64,000 bases of DNA from DATKNA01 sp963786765 (GCA_963786765.1 CAWBAJ010000033.1:1-64000); one strand, 5' to 3'. Positions 52,400 to 62,158 are shown, numbered from the stretch's first letter. Numbers and translations: made by a program. Notes: generated from the letters alone by a model not told the origin.

Positions 52400-52669
52400 G
52401 CGACGAACCTAAAGGCCGCCACCGACAAACCAAGGGGGTGGAGAAGTCCCCCCGCGCGACTATTTTCCGCCACCTGACGACACGCAGCGCTACCGCGCCG
52501 TGGATATCCACAAGAACGAGCGCATCCACAACCGGGAGTGTCAAGAAATGGTCAACCAGGAAGACCTAAGGCCTCACTGGCTCCACACCTCGACGGCGGC
52601 GTCTCGACGGCCACACGTCGACCCCCACACCTCGGCAGCTGACGCAACGGCCCCTCGTGCTCCTTGCGT
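52400..52669. other. Intergenic stretch upstream of the DUF222-HNH gene
   Basis: About 270 nt without a gene. Its middle, about 52440-52570, is less GC-rich than its neighbours. TAGGTT at 52411-52406 is the probable -10 of the DUF222-HNH gene. Nothing else is recognised. Confidence 0.5.
52406..52411 (-). promoter_or_regulatory. -10 element TAGGTT of the DUF222-HNH gene
   Basis: TAGGTT on the minus strand, 6 nt before ATG 52399. Leaderless layout. Confidence 0.55.
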
Positions 52670-53920
52670 TCAGGCCTCGAGCAGGCGCTGGGCCCAGTAC
52701 TCCCCCGGCTGCGTGCCCGGCGGCACGGCGTACAGGCCGGACGCGACGTGCGTGAAGTACTCCGCCATCCGGTCCGACCGCGCCATCCGGGTCTGCATCG
52801 GCACGTACTGCGTCCGCGGGTCCCGGCAGTAGGCGAGGAAGAACAGGCCGGCGTCGAGCCGCCCAAGCCCGTCGCTGCCGTCGACGTAGGAGTAGCCGCG
52901 GCGCAGGATCCGGTGGCCGCCGTTGGCGTCGCGGGTGCGCGAGCGCGACGTGCGACCCGGCGGGCAGCTTCGCGACGTCGACCGGCGACGCGCTCGGCGG
53001 CCGCGCCGAGAGGCGCGCCGGACAGCTTGTGCCGCCCGGTGACGTCCTCCTGCTCGCCGAGCGACGTCCGGTCCCAGGACTCGATCCGCATCGCGATGCG
53101 CCGCATCACCAGGTAGCTGCCGCCGTCGATCCACGCCGGCGCCCGGTCCGCGGCAGCATCGACCCAGACGTGCTCGGCGCAGCGAGTCCGCGTCGTCGCC
53201 CGCGATGTTGTTCGTGCCGTCCTTGAAGCCGAAGAGGTTGCGCGGCGTCTGCTCGGCGGGCGTCGTGGACGACGTGCGCCCGAACCCGAGCTGGCTCCAG
53301 CGCACGGCGGCGGTTCCCATCGCGAGGCGCGCGAGGTTGCGCACCGCGTGCACGGCCACCTGCGGGTCGTCGGCGCACGCCTGGACGACGAGGTCGCCCC
53401 CGCTGCGGTCGGCGTCCAGGTCGTCACGCGCGAACCGCGGCAGGTCCACGAAGGCGCTCGGCCGCCGGCGGCGCAGCCCGAACCGGTCCTTCCCGCCGGC
53501 CTCGAAGACCCCGGCCCCGAGGCCGAGGGTGAGGGTGAGCCGGGACGCCGGGAGCCCGAGGGCCTCGCCGCTGTCGTCGGGCGGGGCGTCGGCGACGGCC
53601 GGCGCGGCGCCGCCCTCGACGACCTCGAGGCCGCGCGTCATCCGCTCGGCCGCGGCGGTCCACCGGCGCAGCAGGTCGACGAGGTCGGCCTTGCTGTCGC
53701 TGGTGAGGTCGAAGGCCGCCATGTGCAGGCGGTCCTGGACAGCGGTGGCGATGCCGGCCTGGTGGGCTCCGTGGAAGGGCACCGGTGTCCCCGCGGCGAC
53801 GGCCGCTTCGGCGTCGCCGGAGCGCAACGCGGCCCAGCCGGCGCCGGCCCCCGCGCCGGCGGCGAGCGCCGCGCCACCGACGGCGCCGAGGAGCCCGCGC
53901 CGGCTGACGGTGCGGGTCAT
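52670..53920 (-). CDS. efeB: Dyp-type heme peroxidase EfeB (frameshifted)
   Basis: 416-residue exported deferrochelatase/peroxidase of the EfeUOB iron system. The N-terminus has a Tat signal (VSRRGLLGAVGGAALAAGAG). LHMAAFDLTSDSKADLVDLL, LTLTLGLGAGVFEAGGKDRF and the family motif FGFKDGTNN (GxxDG) follow. The middle part reads in another frame (WIDGGSYLVMRRIAMRIESW, DRTSLGEQEDVTGRHKLSGA), then the first frame resumes (GGHRILRRGYSYVDGSDGLG, GLFFLAYCRDPRTQYVPMQT). Compensating indels lie near 53.18 and 52.96 kb. ATG 53920 overlaps the efeO stop (ATGA), so the two genes form an operon under the iron box at 55.1 kb. EfeU is not in the window. Confidence 0.88.
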   Translation of the reverse strand: MTRTVSRRGLLGAVGGAALAAGAGAGAGWAALRSGDAEAAVAAGTPVPFHGAHQAGIATAVQDRLHMAAFDLTSDSKADLVDLLRRWTAAAERMTRGLEVVEGGAAPAVADAPPDDSGEALGLPASRLTLTLGLGAGVFEAGGKDRFGLRRRRPSAFVDLPRFARDDLDADRSGGDLVVQACADDPQVAVHAVRNLARLAMGTAAVRWSQLGFGRTSSTTPAEQTPRNLFGFKDGTNNIAGDDADSLRRARLGRCCRGPGAGVDRRRQLPGDAAHRDADRVLGPDVARRAGGRHRAAQAVRRASRRGRRARRRSTSRSCPPGRTSRSRTRDANGGHRILRRGYSYVDGSDGLGRLDAGLFFLAYCRDPRTQYVPMQTRMARSDRMAEYFTHVASGLYAVPPGTQPGEYWAQRLLEA

Positions 53921-55055
53921 CCGGCCACGACGACGGCCGCCACCTGGCTCAGCGGCTCGGACAGGGCGTCGACGGCCGCCGAGAGCGATCGCCGCTGCTC
54001 CTGCGGAACGGTGGCGTAGGAGACGAAGGTGTCCTTGCTGCGATGCTGTGTCGAGGAGGGCCTGCAGCTGGGTGAAGCGCTGGTCGAGCGACGTCGTCAG
54101 CGTCGAGTCCTTCTCCTTCAGGACGGGACCGAGCAGCTCGACGACCTTGCGGGCGCCCTCGACGTTCGCCTGCATGTCCACCAGGTCGGTGTGGCTGAAC
54201 GCCTCCTCCGCGCCGGTGACCTTGGCCTTGGCGACCTCGTCGAGCAGCTCGTTCGCGCCGTTCGCCATCGACGTGGGGGTGATCTGGGCCTTCGGGACGC
54301 GCGCGACGAGGTCCTCGAGATCCTGAACGAGCGTCGCCGCGACGGGCGCCGAGTCCCTCGGTCGAGTTCGTCGTCCACAGACCCTTCTCCAGCACGTGCC
54401 AGCCGCTCCACCTCTCGCCCTCGTCGAGGTCTGCCTCGCGGGCGTCGATGCGAGTGTCGAGATCCCCGAACGACTCGGCCACCGGCTCGACGCGCTCCCA
54501 GCCGACCCGGCTCGGGGCGTAGAGCGCCTTGGCCTGTCGCGACGTCCCCCGCCTGCACGGCAGCGGCAAGCTCTTTCGCCGCCGCCAGGGACCGGTCCGC
54601 TTCACCCGTGACGTAGCTCCGGTAGGCGGTGACGGCGCCGTCGAGGCGAGGGTCCGCGGACGCCGCCGGGACCGCCCGAGCCCTTGGCCGTGACCGTCAG
54701 CGGTGCCTTGATGCCGTCCCCCGTCATGCCAGGCTTGCACTGGATCATGTAGGAGCCCGCCGGCAGCTCGACGGTGACGCGAGCGGACGACACCCGGTGC
54801 CACGTCCTCCTTCTCCGTCACGACCGAGCCGTCGGGGCGCAGGACGTAGAGCTCGTTGACCTTGGTGCCCTTGTTGTCGAAGCGCAGCTCGACCGTTCCA
54901 GCGCTGACCGTCGACGTCGCGGGCGTGCATTCGGTGTCGGTGCCGGTCACGGCGATCGACTGACCGGCCTGGTCCGAGGAGCAGCCCGCCAGCGTTGCGG
55001 CGAGGCCGGCGGCGACGACGCCGACGCGGACGGCGGGCACGAACTGGCGGCGCAT
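53917..55055 (-). CDS. efeO: Iron-uptake lipoprotein EfeO with cupredoxin domain (frameshifted)
   Basis: About 380 residues, periplasmic-side iron-binding component. The start reads MRRQFVPAVRVGVVAAGLAA with lipobox LAGCSSDQ; the cupredoxin part reads VSAGTVELRFDNKGTKVNEL and YVLRPDGSVVTEKEDVAPG. Further pieces in other frames read AKALYAPSRVGWERVEPVAE and SFGDLDTRIDAREADLDEGE, then WSGWHVLEKGLW, ANELLDEVAKAKVTGAEEAF, SHTDLVDMQANVEGARKVVE and finally DTFVSYATVPQEQRRSLSAA. At least four indels lie between 54.0 and 54.8 kb. ATG 55055 has GGAG 4 nt upstream. The stop overlaps efeB. Confidence 0.88.
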
Positions 55056-55330
55056 GTCTCTCCAGAAGCAGGCAGGGTGATGGTGGAGCCAGAGCAGTGA
55101 GGCGGGCACTAGTGAGGTAAGGCTTGCCTAACTCCCGTCGGGCCGTCAAACCGCAGCGGCGGACAGATCGCCGACGACCGCCCCTTACGGACAGACCCTG
55201 GCAACCTGTAACGTCCCACCTCCGGGCTGATCACATCAGGGTCCTGAGTGCTCCTCCCGGACGCCGCCGCCAGACCGATCGGGGGTCAGAGGTCCGGTCG
55301 GCACCCGGGTCTGCGGTGGGGGGTCGTGCC
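55056..55330. other. Divergent intergenic region between efeO and the FN3 gene
   Basis: 275 nt holding the iron box near its efeO end. No further gene is seen. The FN3 gene promoter should lie toward 55200-55300, but no convincing -10 was identified. Confidence 0.5.
55113..55131. promoter_or_regulatory. IdeR/DtxR-type iron box upstream of efeO
   Basis: TGAGGTAAGGCTTGCCTAA matches the 19-bp DtxR/IdeR consensus TTAGGTTAGSCTAACCTAA at 15 of 19 positions, as counted by eye. It lies 58 nt upstream of the efeO ATG, where it could repress the operon when iron is plentiful. Confidence 0.75.
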
Positions 55331-58300
55331 GTGCCACGTCGACGAATCTCGACCTGGGCGAGCGCGGTCCTCACCGTTCTCCTGGCGCTGATGGCCCTGT
55401 GCATCCCCGCGACCTCGGCGTCGGCGACAGCGGCAGCAGCGGCAGCACCGGGAGCGCGCCCGGCACACGTCGCCTCCGCTCCGGCGGTGGCCGCGGCATC
55501 CGTGCCGGCCGCACCCTTCGTGCGAGGCGCCGAACCCCGCGGGCTCGGCCTGCTGGTGGCCTGGGAACCGAATGCGGCTGCGGATGCCGTCACGGGTTAC
55601 ACCGTGACCGTGCGCCCCGCTTCCGGCGGACCGACGCCGCCGGCCGGCTGCGGAGCCGTCACGCGCACTGCCGCCGCCAGCGATTCCGCGGCTCTGGTCC
55701 CGGGCCTCTGCGTCGGCGTTGCCTACGTGGCGACCGTGACCGCGCAGAACGCCACAGGCACGAGTCCGGCCGGGCCTGCGACCGCCCCGGCCGTCCCTTG
55801 CCTGCCGGGCCGCCGGATGCTCCGCTCGTCACGTCGATTGCACCGCGCCCGGCCTCGCTGCTCGTGATCTGGTCGGCGCCGGCGAGCGACAACGGGAGCC
55901 CCATCACCGGCTACACGCTGAAGGCCACCCAGGGCTCGACGGTCAAGACCATTACCGCGGCGGCGTCCGCATCGTCGGCAACGGTGACGGGGCTGGCGAA
56001 CGGCGTCGCCGCCTCCGTGAGCGTGGTGGCGGTGAACGCCAAAGGCAGCTCAGCCGCGTCGACGGGAACGGGGACCCCGAAGGCGCTGAACCTGCCGGGC
56101 GCACCCAAGGACCTGACCGTCGCGCCGGCGGGGAGCGGAACCGTCCGGGTCACGTGGAACCCACCCGACGACCCCGGCGGTAACGCCGTCACGCAGTACA
56201 CGATCACTTACCAACAGGTCGTCCCGGATTCCGCCGGGACCGGTTGGGTGCCCACGCCGGGGACGACGCCGAAGACAGCGGTCGCGGCCGGAACGGCAAC
56301 CTCGGCGACGATCGCCGCCATCTCCCCCGCCACCGCCCTCTACAGCTTCTCCCTCAGCGCGACGACAGTGGCGGGCACGGGAGGTTCGGCCACCACCTCG
56401 GCGCCGGTCTCGCCGACGACGAGTCTGAACAGCGGCACCGTCGTCCTGACCGCGGCCACGATGACGAACGCGACGACCGCGGACGGCGCGGCCTTCACCT
56501 GGCCCGCTCCCGCTCCTGCCCAGATCTCGGGGCTGAAGGTGGGGCAGGTCATCGTCGCGGCACCCGCACCGGCAGCACCGCACGGGCTGCTGCGAACGGT
56601 CGTCGCCGTCGAGCAACCCACCACGGGCACCTACCGGATCGCAACCGTGCCGGCCGCGCTCACCGACGCCTTCTCCGCGCTCGCGATGAGCCAGTCCGCC
56701 GACCCGCTGAGCGTCACGCCGGCCGTGGGGTCACTCGCCGCGCGCTTCACGCCGGCGGCGGCCGGCGTCCGCGTACTGCAGCCGCACACCGGATCCAGCC
56801 TCGTCACCGTCAGCACGAACCTCACGCTCGGCCTCGAACTCAAGGACAAGAAGACCGGCGCGTTCGTCAGCGGCGAGGTCGCGCTCGAGCCCACGCTCGG
56901 CGTGGGGCTCTCGCTGCACCACGGCTTCCTGGGCGTTCCGGACGGCGTCAAGCTGAAGGCGTCCGCCGAGCTCAAGGCCGACATGTCGGTCACTGCGGGC
57001 TTCTCGTCCAAGGACGACAAGTACGAGTGGAGGGTGGGTGAGATCGACGGTCCGCCGATCGTCGTCGAACTGGTTCCCCCCGCCTTCCTCGTATTCGTCC
57101 CCAAGGTCCCGGTGTTCTTCAAGATCTCGGGAAAGGTCGGCGCCGTCGTCCGGGGAACGGTGACCCTCGGCGGGGAGATCGGATGGGACTCGACGAAACC
57201 GGCCGTCCTCGATGCCAAGAACACGTCCAAGCCGCCGTCCCCGGACGGCGGATTCCTTCCCGGCCTCTCCGCGACAGGCTCCCTCACAGCGACGCTCGAG
57301 CCCGAGGCGGAAGTCGCCCTTTACGACCGCGCCGGCCCCACGTACGGGTACGGGCTCTCGCTGGAGGCGAAGATCGACGCGTTTCCCGCTCCGGGAAACC
57401 CCTACCTGAGCATCACCCCCAGCGTCACGATGACCGCGGGGCTCGACCTCAAGCTGTTCGGCAGGGAGACACATCTCGAGGCGACGCTGGCCACTGACGT
57501 CTACCCGCCGTGGAACTTCTGGACCAAGCCCGGCCCTGTGCTCACCATCACGCCGGCCGCGCCCACGGTCGCCCCCGGCGGTTCCGTCACGTTCTCCGCG
57601 ACTCGCAGTGATGGCGTGACGGGCCATCCCGTCACCTGGAGCCTGACGGGCGCCGCCGGAGACGCCATCACGCCCGCCGGTGTGCTCACCACCGTGCTGC
57701 CCGGCGCCCGCGACCTGACGGTGAACGCTCAGGACGACGCCGGCGGACGCGGGCAGACGATCGTCCACGTGGGGGCTGTCTTCGATCCGCCCGGGTCGCT
57801 CAAGGTCACGCCCCACACCACCGACTCGGGTGCCACGGTCGCTTGGACGGCACCCGTGAACACAGGGGGGAGCGCCATTGCCTCCTACGTCGTGACCACT
57901 GACCCCTCGACGGGGCCGCATCCGGTCCCGGCCTCGGCCACGTCGTTCGAGCTGCCACCGCTGGCCCCGGGCAGCAGCTACCTCGTCAGCGTCTACGCCA
58001 CGAACGCCGCCGGCGATGTCTCCCCGCCGGCGACCGCTCAGCTGGGCGTTCCGGATCGCCCCCCCGCGTGCCCCAGCGCCCTTGCCTATGGCCAGGAGGC
58101 CCTCTGCACGCTCACGTCTGCTGGTCAGATCGCAGGCTTCCGGCTCACCGCCGCCGCCGGTGACCGGATGCGGTGGCACGTGGTCCCCACGACATCCGGC
58201 TCGGCCCTGTCACCGAGCCTGGACGTCGTGTCCCCCACCGGCGCCGCCGTCTGCTCGCGGACCACCCTCGACGACGTCGACTGCACGGCCCCCGTCTCCG

Positions 58301-59304
58301 GCGTCTACACCGCGACCGTCCGCGACTTCTTCGGTTCACACACGGGCGGCTACGCCGTGACCCCGCAGCGGTTGAACAACCCCGTCGGCTGCCCGACCGT
58401 GGCATACGGGTCGGCCGCGACCGGTGCCACTGCCCTGGGCGGGGTCACGTGTCACCGGGTGTCCGCGTCGGCCGGCGACCGGATGCGCTGGCACGTCGTT
58501 CCCACGTCGTCAGGTCCGCTGTCCCCGACCGTGGACGTGCTCACGCCGACAGGCGCGGTCGCCTGCTCGCGGACCACCCTGGACGACGTCGACTGCACCG
58601 CGTCCACCACCGGGCTCTACACGATCACCGTCGCCGACTTCATCGGCCCGAACATCGGCAACTACGCCGTGACGGCGCAGCGCCTGAACAACCCGGTCGG
58701 CTGCACCACCGTCGCCTACGGGTCGGCCGCGTCCGGCGCTACCGCCTCGGGCGGGGTCACGTGTCACCGGGTGTCCGCGTCGGCCGGCGACCGGATGCGC
58801 TGGCACGTCGTCCCGACGTCGTCAGGTCCGCTGTCCCCGACCGTGGACGTGCTCACGCCGACAGGCGCGGTCGCCTGCTCGCGGACCACCCTGGACGACG
58901 TCGACTGCACCGCGTCCACCACCGGGCTCTACACGATCACCGTCGCCGACTTCATCGGCCCGAACACCGGCAACTACGCCGCCACCCCGCAGCGATTGAA
59001 CAACCCTGTGGGCTGCACCGCCCTGACATACGGGTCGGCGACCGGGGGCACGCTCGTCGCCGGGCAGGTCAACTGCCACAGACTGACGGCGAGCGCCGGA
59101 CGTGTCGTCCACCTGCACACGGTGCCGACCAGCGGGACCCTCAGTCCTTCGATCGACGTCATCGACCCGGCGGGCCAGGTCACGTGCTCGGCGACGACGC
59201 TGGACGACACCAGCTGCACGGCGCCGGTCAGCGGGGTGTACACGATCACGGTCCGCGACTTCTTCGGGCGGAACACCGGCGCGTACTCCATCACCGCGAC
59301 CTGA
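55331..59304 (+). CDS. Large secreted fibronectin type III protein with C-terminal tandem domains (one frameshift)
   Basis: About 1320 residues. GTG 55331 begins a signal peptide (PRRRISTWASAVLTVLLALM). One FN3 domain precedes a single frameshift near 55805; the rest is open: two more FN3 domains (VIWSAPASDNGSPITGYTLK, VTWNPPDDPGGNAVTQYTIT), a beta-rich central region without known match (LTLGLELKDKKTGAFVSGEV, VFFKISGKVGAVVRGTVTLG), an Ig-like part and another FN3 (VAWTAPVNTGGSAIASYVVT). Four C-terminal domains of 104 residues follow (GDRMRWHVVPT, CSRTTLDDVDCTA, GLYTITVADFIG), resembling pre-peptidase C-terminal domains, each with a Cys pair. No membrane anchor is seen. Probably a surface or extracellular binding protein. 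Confidence 0.75.
58384..59007. repeat. 312-bp tandem repeats inside the FN3 gene
   Basis: Units start at about 58384 and 58696, with a more diverged unit from 59008 and another before 58384. The two central units are almost identical in DNA sequence over about 250 nt, including silent positions, which marks a recent duplication of one 104-residue domain. Confidence 0.9.
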
Positions 59305-59323
59305 GCATCGTTCGAGCATGCAA

Positions 59324-59354
59324 GCGGCCGCCGTCCGAGGTGGACGGCGGCCGC
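59324..59354. terminator. Bidirectional hairpin terminator
   Basis: GCGGCCGCCGTCC at 59324-59336 and GGACGGCGGCCGC at 59342-59354, a perfect 13-bp stem with a 5-nt loop. It lies between the convergent FN3 and thioredoxin genes. Confidence 0.85.
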
Positions 59355-59364
59355 GGGGGGCGGA

Positions 59365-59751
59365 TCAGGCCTGGTGCTGGCCCTGCTCGTGGGCCTTGAG
59401 CTGCTCGTCGTACTGCGTGCGGACGGCGTCCATGTCGAGGTCGCGGACCTGCTTCAGGATGTCCTCGAGGTCGGCCTCGCGCAGCGCGCCGGGCTGACCG
59501 AAGACGGGAATGCCGTCGCGGTAAACGACGAGGGTCGGGATGGCCGTGATGCCGTACATCTGCGCCAGATCCGGCTCGGCCTCGGTGTCGACCTTGGCGA
59601 ATACGGCGTCCTCGTTGCGCTCCGAGACGCGCTCGAAGACGGGGGCGAACTGGCGGCAGGGACCGCACCACGACGCCCAGAAGTCGATGAGGACGATGCC
59701 GTCCTTCACGGTCTGGTCGTGATCCGTGCTGGTCATGGTCAGGGTGGCCAC
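59365..59751 (-). CDS. Thioredoxin
   Basis: 128-residue thiol-disulfide oxidoreductase. IVLIDFWASWCGPCRQFAPV holds the WCGPC active site; FAKVDTEAEPDLAQMYGITA and IPTLVVYRDGIPVFGQPGAL with the cis-Pro follow. A short acidic C-terminal helix (LKQVRDLDMDAVRTQYDEQL) extends beyond the basic fold. GTG 59751 is chosen for AAGGAG 7 nt upstream. It lies alone between the FN3 gene and a cupin gene. Confidence 0.92.
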   Translation of the reverse strand: MATLTMTSTDHDQTVKDGIVLIDFWASWCGPCRQFAPVFERVSERNEDAVFAKVDTEAEPDLAQMYGITAIPTLVVYRDGIPVFGQPGALREADLEDILKQVRDLDMDAVRTQYDEQLKAHEQGQHQA

Positions 59752-59809
59752 TGCGCTCTCCTTCGACGGGACTACTTCTCTCAATGCCCCGGTGGGCGCC
59801 GAAGATTCC

Positions 59810-60163
59810 CTACTCGTCCCGGCGGGCCGCCTCGGGGGAGAAGGCAGGGACGCACACGGCGACGTAGTCCGCGCCGCCGGGGCCGGCGGAGTACCGGACC
59901 CACTCCCCCGCCCGGGTGAGCACGGCTTGGCCGGCCGGCACCTCGAGCCGCCCGTCGCGGTGCTCGACGACGACGGAACCGGCGAGAACGAGGGTGACCT
60001 CGTCGAACTCCGGCGCCTGCCCGGGCTCCGACCAGCCGGCGGGGGCCGACATCCTGGCCACGCTCACGCCGCCGTCCCGGGTGGCGACGCGGCCGACGAA
60101 CTCCTCGATGACCTTGCCGCCAGGGACGGGAATCCGCACCGGCTCGCTGATGATCTCAGGCAC
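59810..60163 (-). CDS. Cupin-domain protein
   Basis: 117-residue single-domain cupin. EFDEVTLVLAGSVVVEHRDG and LEVPAGQAVLTRAGEWVRYS are the two cupin motifs, with fewer metal-binding His than in classic members, so metal binding is uncertain. The N-terminus reads PEIISEPVRIPVPGGKVIEE. GTG 60163 has a TACGGT hexamer 6 nt upstream (60175-60170), the leaderless layout. It is divergent from accA3. Function unknown. Confidence 0.75.
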   Translation of the reverse strand: MPEIISEPVRIPVPGGKVIEEFVGRVATRDGGVSVARMSAPAGWSEPGQAPEFDEVTLVLAGSVVVEHRDGRLEVPAGQAVLTRAGEWVRYSAGPGGADYVAVCVPAFSPEAARRDE

Positions 60164-60169
60164 CCAGCC

Positions 60170-60175
60170 ACCGTA
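60170..60175 (-). promoter_or_regulatory. -10 element TACGGT of the cupin gene
   Basis: TACGGT on the minus strand, 6 nt before GTG 60163. Confidence 0.5.
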
Positions 60176-60246
60176 CGGGGGCAGGCCGAGCGGTGCAGGC
60201 CGGGGCACTCGCGCAGCCGGCCGCTGGCGTGGGCAGGGCGCGGCGA

Positions 60247-60252
60247 TAGTCT
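60247..60252 (+). promoter_or_regulatory. -10 element TAGTCT of accA3
   Basis: TAGTCT, 28 nt before ATG 60281, so here with a short leader that contains a GGAAGGGGG ribosome site. The same hexamer precedes accD5 and the DUF885 gene. Confidence 0.5.
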
Positions 60253-60280
60253 CCGATCGGCCGGAAGGGGGCTGTTGACC

Positions 60281-62092
60281 ATGCCGAAGCTGCGTTCGGT
60301 GCTCATCGCCAACCGCGGGGAGATCGCCGTCCGCATCGCACGGGCCTGCCGCGACGAGGGCATCCGCTCCATCGCGGTGTACGCGGACCCGGACCGGGAC
60401 GCCCTGCACGTGCGCGTGGCCGACGAGGCGTACGCGCTGGGCGGGTCGAGCCCGGGCGACTCCTACCTGGTCGTGGACAAGCTCCTCGACGTCGCCCGCC
60501 GCGCCGGGGCCGAGGGCGTGCACCCGGGCTACGGCTTCCTGGCGGAGAATGCCGACTTCGCCCGCGCCGTCACCGACGCCGGGCTCGTCTGGATCGGGCC
60601 GCCGCCCGCCGCGATCGACGCCCTCGGCGACAAGGTCCGGGCCCGGCACATCGCCCAGCGCGTCGGCGCCCCGCTGGTACCCGGCACGGCCGACCCCGTG
60701 TCCGGCGCCGACGAGGTCGTTGCCTTCGCCGAGGAACACGGTCTGCCCGTGGCGATCAAGGCGGCCTACGGCGGTGGCGGACGGGGTCTCAAGGTGGCCC
60801 GCACCCTCGAGGAGATCCCGCACCTGTACGAGTCGGCCGTGCGCGAGGCGGTCGCGGCCTTCGGGCGCGGCGAGTGCTTCGTGGAGCGGTTCCTGGACCA
60901 TCCGAGGCACGTGGAGACCCAGTGCCTGGCGGACGTGAACGGCGACGTCGTCGTCGTCTCGACCCGCGACTGCAGCCTGCAGCGGCGCAACCAGAAGCTC
61001 GTGGAGGAGGCGCCGGCGCCGTTCCTCAGCGCGGAGCAGGAGGCGGAGCTCTACCGCGCGTCGAAGGCGATCCTGCACGAGGCCGGCTACGTCGGGGCCG
61101 GGACGTGCGAGTTCCTGGTCGCGCCCGACGGCCTGATCAGCTTCCTCGAGGTCAACACCCGTCTCCAGGTCGAGCACTGCGTCTCCGAGGAGGTCACCGG
61201 GATCGACCTCGTCCGCGAGCAGTTCCGCCTCGCGGTGGGCGAGCCGCTCGGCTACGACGACCCGGAGCACCACGCGCACTCGATCGAGTTCCGGATCAAC
61301 GGCGAGGACGCCGGCCGCAACTTCCTCCCCCAGCCCGGTGTGGTCGCCAGCTGGAAGCCCCCGAGCGGCCCCGGAGTGCGGCTCGACTCCGGCGTGGTGG
61401 AAGGGTCGGTCATCGGCGGCGCCTTCGACTCGATGCTCGCCAAGCTGGTGGTCACCGGCCGAACCCGGGAGCAGGCACTGGAGCGGTCCCGACGCGCCCT
61501 CGCGGAGTTCGTGGTCGAGGGGCTGCCCACGGTGCTGCCGTTCCACCGCGCCGTCGTGTCCGACCCGGCGTTCGCACCCAGGGTTGGGGACCCGTTCGGG
61601 ATCCACACGCGCTGGATCGAGACCGAGTTCGACAACCGGATCGAGCCGTGGAGCGGGCCGGCCGGCGAGGCCACCGAGCCCGAGGAGCGGGAGCGGATCG
61701 TCGTCGAGGTGGCAGGCAAGCGCCTCGAGGTGTCCTTGCCGGCGGGCCTGGGCGGCGTCGGGGGCCTGGTCCGGACGCCGACCGGGACGCCGACCGCGCC
61801 GGGACGACGACCGGCGCCGAAGCGGTCGGCGTCCAGGGCGGGCAGAGCAAGCGGGACCGGCGCAGCAGCGGCCTCCGGCGACGCCCTCACATCGCCCATG
61901 CAGGGAACCATCGTCAAGATCGCTCTCGAGGAGGGCGCGACGGTCTCCGCTGGCGACCTCGTCGTGGTGCTCGAGGCGATGAAGATGGAGCAACCGATCA
62001 CCGCGCACAAGGCCGGCACGGTGACCGGTCTGACCGCACAGGTCGGCCAGACCGTGACGAGCGGCGCCGTCCTCTGCGAGATCAAAGACTGA
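60281..62092 (+). CDS. accA3: Acyl-CoA carboxylase alpha subunit (biotin carboxylase plus biotin carrier)
   Basis: 603 residues. The biotin-carboxylase part reads SVLIANRGEIAVRIARACRD, EGVHPGYGFLAENADFARAV, IKAAYGGGGRGLKVARTLEE, RDCSLQRRNQKLVEEAPAPF and FLEVNTRLQVEHCVSEEVTG, with ATP-grasp and active-site residues in place. A linker with a 12-bp repeat (GTPTGTPT) leads to the biotin carrier (SPMQGTIVKIALEEGATVSA) with the biotinylation motif VLEAMKMEQPI. It corresponds to mycobacterial AccA3, which is shared by several AccD partners, here accD5 and possibly the AccD1-like protein. BirA at 31.5 kb would biotinylate it. Intact. Confidence 0.93.
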   Translation: MPKLRSVLIANRGEIAVRIARACRDEGIRSIAVYADPDRDALHVRVADEAYALGGSSPGDSYLVVDKLLDVARRAGAEGVHPGYGFLAENADFARAVTDAGLVWIGPPPAAIDALGDKVRARHIAQRVGAPLVPGTADPVSGADEVVAFAEEHGLPVAIKAAYGGGGRGLKVARTLEEIPHLYESAVREAVAAFGRGECFVERFLDHPRHVETQCLADVNGDVVVVSTRDCSLQRRNQKLVEEAPAPFLSAEQEAELYRASKAILHEAGYVGAGTCEFLVAPDGLISFLEVNTRLQVEHCVSEEVTGIDLVREQFRLAVGEPLGYDDPEHHAHSIEFRINGEDAGRNFLPQPGVVASWKPPSGPGVRLDSGVVEGSVIGGAFDSMLAKLVVTGRTREQALERSRRALAEFVVEGLPTVLPFHRAVVSDPAFAPRVGDPFGIHTRWIETEFDNRIEPWSGPAGEATEPEERERIVVEVAGKRLEVSLPAGLGGVGGLVRTPTGTPTAPGRRPAPKRSASRAGRASGTGAAAASGDALTSPMQGTIVKIALEEGATVSAGDLVVVLEAMKMEQPITAHKAGTVTGLTAQVGQTVTSGAVLCEIKD

Positions 62093-62158
62093 CCCGTCCC
62101 TGAGGCCCGGAGACTGGACCTCGGTGATCAGCCCAACCCGTCGATCTTCACCCGGAGA

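Noticed and set aside
52670..55055. Complete efeUOB operon
   Set aside because: Only efeO and efeB are present; no permease-like EfeU frame lies upstream of efeO or downstream of efeB.
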